Source: Melampsora larici-populina 98AG31 | Lineage: Eukaryota; Basidiomycota; Pucciniomycetes; Pucciniales; Melampsoraceae | DNA: 64,000 nt | Direction of reading: 5' to 3' | Assembly (NCBI RefSeq): GCF_000204055.1 | Contig: NW_006768798.1 | Coordinates: forward strand, 423,743-487,742 | In this document: positions 60,178 to 64,000 of the stretch, piece by piece | How positions within the stretch are numbered: position 1 is the stretch's first letter | How the letters are laid out: every line of letters begins with the position of its first letter | Program-made: the position numbers and the translations under genes | The notes under the pieces: model-generated | What the model was told of the DNA's origin: nothing | Seen by the model: the letters and a program-made list of their open reading frames with translations, nothing else | Databases searched by the model: none

Positions 60178-62449
60178 CTACAAGACACCCTCCCCAAGAT
60201 ACTCCATTCCAGATCTTTTGTCCAGTTTTTTTGTCAGCCAAGCATTCCTCAGATACACCATCTCTTCCAAAAAGAAGTTATAGACTAGTGAATGCATGTT
60301 CCGACACATGGAGGCAAACCCACCATACCATATGTTTGTCAATTTGGCAGCTGAAGCGTTGAAGATCCATCGTCCCTCTTCTTGGATATCTGGAAACAGC
60401 TTGGGGTCAGTGAATAGCTTGCAAAACTCGTCGGACTCGGCGTGCGAGCGGTGGTGGAAGGGATCCACAGGGATCACCGTTCCCGCCCACCGGGATGCGT
60501 CCGACTGGCCTGCGTAGATGTGTTCGGTCAACCTGCATGCGTTGTCATAAAAGACAACCTCTGGCATACGTTGAGGAAAAGATTCTTCCACAAAGTCCTG
60601 TGGTTGGTTAGAGATAGAAGACATGGTGAGCACATGAGCACATGTTAGGGAAGAAGTGATCGATCAGTGAACTACCTACCTTTACTGCACTCACGGATTC
60701 CGCATTGTAGAAGGTCTTTCTGGCTAATATAATTCCGCATGGTGCAACAATCAGCTGATCGTTGTGCGTTCGGCTTCTTGATAATAAGTATTTCCCTGCC
60801 GCCTGTGACTCGCCCCCATCGCGCGCCGCTTCGTGTGCTCGTTGCGACTCATCTGCGTGCTGTAAAACCTCTAGGTTCAGAATCTGCGCAGTGTCGGCAT
60901 CAAGATGGACAGTCGGGTCGGTAGGAAGGTGTGAGCCTGGTCGATTGAGAATCGACGTGAGAGAAAAGTTCCCTTTGATTTTTTCGTTGAACGCTGCCCA
61001 GGCCTTGATGTGATCAACATCTTCACATGTCTCTGAACCAGTAATTGCGGCCTTTGAACACGGCTGAGCTTGACATCGATTGCCCAGTATCACGAAATGA
61101 TCTCGGCAGAAACGGTCATTGATGTTATCAAGTTTGTTGGTACAAGGTCCTTCGGGCATTGGGTGGCCTAGTTTAAGAGCAATCTCTCGCAGTTGGTCAG
61201 AAGAGGCGCTACAGCGCCAGTGTCCGATCGTCAGGCCATCCGTGACCACGGCCCGTATAGCTGAGATGGCAATCATAACATGTCAGACAAAAAGGTGTTG
61301 TTAGGAAAAGATCGAAATGGAACTTACATTTAATATACTCTTGGCCAGTTTCACTATCTACACCATCTGATTTCACACGGACACAACTAGAACAAAAGTG
61401 GTCTCTATACTTTGTTCCTTCTATCAACAAGAGGTCAAGGTGAGATTCTATTGCCTACTCGAAACGTATGTTGTCCACACCGCTTGAGCTGACCACCAGC
61501 TGAGTACCGCGACGGTCCGCGTGCTTCATCAGAGAATGAAGGGTCAGACCATGCCGACACGCTTCCTCGGACATCGACGGAGTAAACAGTTGGCCAGCGG
61601 TGAAAGTCGGAGCAGGTGTATCTTCTACAAACATCATGTTGTACCAGTTGACCAGGTTGAAATGCGACACACTGTCCATACCACGTAATAGCAGTTAGTT
61701 TGGAACTGTGACAGCAACATAAGTGGAAGAACTTACTGTGCCAACATTTGGAGGACACGGAACATGTAGGCTAATCGACGAGACATGTAATAGTGACATA
61801 GTACATGAAGGTAATCGTCTTCTCGGCCCATGGCCTTCGTGTAATAAAGTCTTTCGCCGTCTCGGTTGTAATAGCTGGGTCTATATACTGTCCCACATTT
61901 GGGATCTGATGCATCGCGAAATAGTCAGTAATTGAATCGACTGTTGCGGCAAAATAAGCAAACTTAACTGGAGCAATTCAGAATGACAGTCTGAACCGTG
62001 TGCACGCCATCGATATCGTGCAGGTAGCCGTTTATGCGAGAGTGGACGTGTAACACATATGACTGGTCTGGTGTGCAGACAATACATTTTGAAAGTGGTG
62101 AGCGTAGGAATCGTTCATGCATGTTCGTGTTTGTGGTGCCGGGTGAGGACAGTTGGATGCCGAGTTTGCGGATGGAAGCTCCTGGGTCGATTCGGCACGC
62201 GCGCAGAAATGGGAATGATAGGTGCCATAGATCGGCCAAAAGATGATTCGCGGTTGGTTGCATTGATAAAGCAGATTGAAGAAAGGGTAAGACAGGGTTT
62301 CGATCGGGTGATAGACGTAAGGATTTCCCGGCGCGGTGGTGGACTTCGCCTGCCAGGGTTGCAAATCGGACGAAATCGGTGACGGTAAGTGAGGTCGAGA
62401 GGGAAGGAGACTGGTTGTCGAGTAGGGTGGTGAAGTCACGAAGGAGCAT
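60178..62449 (-). pseudogene. KDZ transposase with CxC-type zinc clusters, one in-frame stop
   Basis: Five exons: 61969-62449, 61737-61905, 61328-61671, 60680-61260, 60178-60597, all with good GT-AG sites; phases close exactly to 664 codons. Exon 1 has a helical N-terminus (MLLRDFTTLLDNQS) and a first cysteine pair KCIVC. Across intron 1, LNCS joins NPKCGTVYRPSYY (second pair). Next come YYMSRRLAYMFRVLQML, HFNLVNWYNMMF, DHFCSSCVRV, then the RNase H-fold core: AVVTDGLTIGHWRCS (first Asp), the cysteine cluster GNRCQAQPC, NFSLTSILNRPGS, SRSRTHNDQLIVAPCG, VVFYDNACRL (second Asp), VDPFHHRSH, FNASAAKLTNIWYGGF and YNFFLEEMVYLRN. The domain set matches the KDZ transposases with CxC5/CxC6 clusters known from Puccinia. 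Damage: a TAG at 61455-61457 (probably CAG to TAG), and lysine where relatives, as I recall them, have Glu in AAEQxNxW. Likely inactive. Confidence 0.85.
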
Positions 62450-62869
62450 GGTAGTGAGCAATTGGGTGAACGCCTATTTTGAAAGAGTTCGAATGATCAT
62501 TAGTGAGTAGTAAGAATGCAGAATGGAGGGGAAGAAGGCGAATATATGTGACTCATTAAGCTGAGTCGTTACACAGATCAATTCTTACCGGGTGGGTAGG
62601 GATGTGGATGTGTGGATGTATGTTTAACTGGATCGAACGGTGGAGGTCATCATCGTTGATGTAGTTGAGGTGGAGAGTGTAAGGAGTAAGGTTCCCGAAT
62701 CGGGGTGAATGGAGATGTCACCTGTTGGAAACCACTCGACCCACCATCCGGCCCCCGGCTATCTGAGTTCCGATTTAATGGACAAAAGGTTTCGTCCGTC
62801 TAACATTAAGTCAGTATGTGCAGCATGTGGTTGGCAATTTACATACGAGTTTCCCAGTATAAACCCATA

Positions 62870-62943
62870 TATCATGGGAATGTGGGGGATTCTCAGAGTT
62901 CTCAGAGCGTTCTCAGGGGTCCCCCCGCTTCTTCGGTTTACCG
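62870..62943 (-). repeat. Right terminal and subterminal repeats of KDZ element
   Basis: Read inward on the minus strand: CGGTAAACCGAAGAAGCGGG, then CTGAGAAC, CTGAGAAC and CTGAGAAT words. Matches the left end in ACCGAAGAA, the G run and the repeats. Confidence 0.75.
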
Positions 62944-63053
62944 CTTGATGACATGATTTAGCATCAGTTTAATTCTGAAAGACAGACAGGTCCCCTATGG
63001 ACCTGTTTTAGACCTGTGGTTGGTACAACCACGTAAAGTCTTGCAGTCCGCTA

Positions 63054-63391
63054 CTATTACAATCAACAAGTCATCCCAGCCTAATACCTCCCATGGCAAC
63101 TCTGACACCACCCCATCCCAACCAATTTGTCATAAACAACCTTCTTAAAATTATAGGCATAGACCTATAATTTTAGAGCTGGCAAGTGGCTCTAGAGCTA
63201 CTGGTGAGCTTTAAAACATGAGTTATAAATTGAGGCTTCCAAGCAATGCCTAAAACACACTTTGGGTTTGATTTCATTTGACTCCCCGCTATTTAATATT
63301 GCCCAAACCAATACTGAGTATTGCAGTTACTATACTGTTACTTTACTGCAAATAGTAAAGTAACTGTGGCTGTGTTGCTGTTATCATGCTA
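63054..63391. other. Intergenic with small hairpins
   Basis: Two perfect 11-bp hairpins: AAAATTATAGG and complement (63147-63157, 63164-63174), and GTTACTTTACT and complement (about 63340-63367). No gene. Confidence 0.6.
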
Positions 63392-63917
63392 CACTGTGAA
63401 CATCATTCAACTTCCCCAGTTGGAAGAGGAAAATGATTAATAGTACAGTTTGTCATGAAAGGATCCAATACTGCACACCTGAGCCATACCACCCACACTA
63501 CATATGTGCAGCAAGCTAAGTGAATAGTTGTCTATCATGTACATACAGCTCTGCTCAGTTTTTTGCCCACCAGAATAAATAGATCACATGTTATACCACA
63601 TGTAACTTTTTTGACTTTGAAACAATTGCTCCAAAAATTCACTACATATGATTCTGTAGCTTCTCAGGCAATACTCTTGAAGCTATTTCTTAGTAACAGA
63701 AAGGGTGTTACATGCAGTTGAGTTGATGTGATTATACCAAAATGTTGAGTCCATGTATGTAGTCCATCTTTTGAATGCTTTTGTCAATCTGAAAAAAGTT
63801 TCACCATGTATTACGTATGAATAACCTATCCTGATGAGCAGATAACTGAGCAGAACTGTATGTACATGGTAACTGCCTATTCACTGAGCCTGCTACACAT
63901 ATGTATGGTTGCTACTG
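63392..63917. mobile_element. Second copy of the 33360 foldback MITE, right end lost
   Basis: Starts CACTGTGAACATCATTC and shares ACTGCACACCTGAGCCATA, CCACACTACATATGTGCAGC and AAGCTAAGTGAATAG-type words with the element at 33360, then runs through its centre to CACATATGTATGG. The terminal complement of CACTGTGAACA is not present before the window end. Confidence 0.7.
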
Positions 63918-64000
63918 CCAAAGGCTTATGAATTTCAGCCCAAACCTTCAAATTGGATGTTCTTGCTCAAAACTCAGCCCTCCAAGCTTGTAAGACCATG

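Larger units (their letters stand above)
50956..62943. mobile_element. KDZ-type DNA transposon carrying an alpha-kinase-like gene
   Basis: 11,988 bp bounded by a perfect 8-bp direct repeat CTTGATGA (50948-50955 and 62944-62951). Removing the element and one repeat restores a continuous MITE sequence collinear with the copy at 34062, which proves the boundaries. Imperfect TIRs: the left starts GGGAGCACCGAAGAACCGGG, the right complement CGGTAAACCGAAGAAGCGGG. Both ends then carry several copies of TGAGAAT/CTGAGAAC, probable transposase-binding repeats. Cargo: zinc-cluster gene and alpha-kinase-like gene on the + strand from the left end, KDZ transposase on the - strand from the right end. 8-bp duplications are known for Zisupton, a member of the KDZ superfamily. 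The coding parts are clearly more GC-rich than surrounding host genes. Confidence 0.9.

Noticed and set aside
18540..61457. The gag TAA and transposase TAG as signs of RIP-type mutation
   Set aside because: Both fit C-to-T changes, but the neighbouring coding sequence is otherwise clean; RIP would leave many such changes, so single random mutations are simpler.

Overview
The window looks like a rust fungus (Pucciniales, Basidiomycota), possibly a Melampsora- or Cronartium-like species. Host genes are AT-rich and split by many short GT-AG introns of about 55-110 bp. The mobile DNA includes chromodomain Ty3/gypsy retrotransposons, many foldback MITEs and a KDZ-class DNA transposon with the cysteine-cluster style I associate with Puccinia and Melampsora. 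The organism call is inference; no rRNA or marker gene is present.

Layout. 1-1925: gene-free flank. 1926-14385: four host genes, namely a multi-pass membrane protein (-), a GH35 beta-galactosidase with an N-terminal membrane anchor (-), polynucleotide kinase 3'-phosphatase (-) and, divergent from it, an uncharacterised gene (+). 14672-15114: hAT-like MITE. 15441-25647: a young Ty3/gypsy chromovirus with 757-bp LTRs (about 99% identical) and GTGGA target duplications; it has an in-frame gag stop, a protease frameshift, a 425-base assembly gap and a tandem duplication. 25653-29239: gene-poor. 29240-31670: adenylate-forming (NRPS-like) enzyme lacking carrier and reductase domains. 31740-35446: relics and two foldback elements. 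35452-39511: a second, reverse-oriented Ty3/gypsy element with tiny LTRs and its reverse transcriptase deleted. 39531-41467: two more MITEs. 41821-49923: conserved housekeeping cluster of mitochondrial-type cyclophilin (+), Elongator subunit Elp5 (-) and coatomer beta subunit Sec26 (+), with a mariner-type MITE between the last two. 50398-50542: TTA-flanked MITE.

50956-62943 is the most interesting object: a 12-kb KDZ-type DNA transposon with imperfect terminal inverted repeats and a perfect 8-bp target duplication (CTTGATGA), inserted into a MITE whose halves lie on either side. It carries two convergent arms. On the + strand are a five-exon, 535-codon zinc-cluster gene with no stops and an alpha-kinase-like gene. 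On the - strand is a five-exon, 664-codon KDZ transposase in which every splice phase closes but one in-frame TAG and a lysine in place of the usual acidic residue suggest inactivity. Inside the transposon, a 1.8-kb CACTG-ended element with 128-bp TIRs has split a tRNA-like sequence, giving a four-level nest (MITE > KDZ > tRNA-like > CACTG element). Minisatellites and a near-perfect 174-bp tandem duplication fill the rest of its interior.

The host genes are ordinary metabolism, repair and trafficking genes. The novelty is in the mobile DNA, especially a KDZ transposon whose cargo is better preserved than its transposase.
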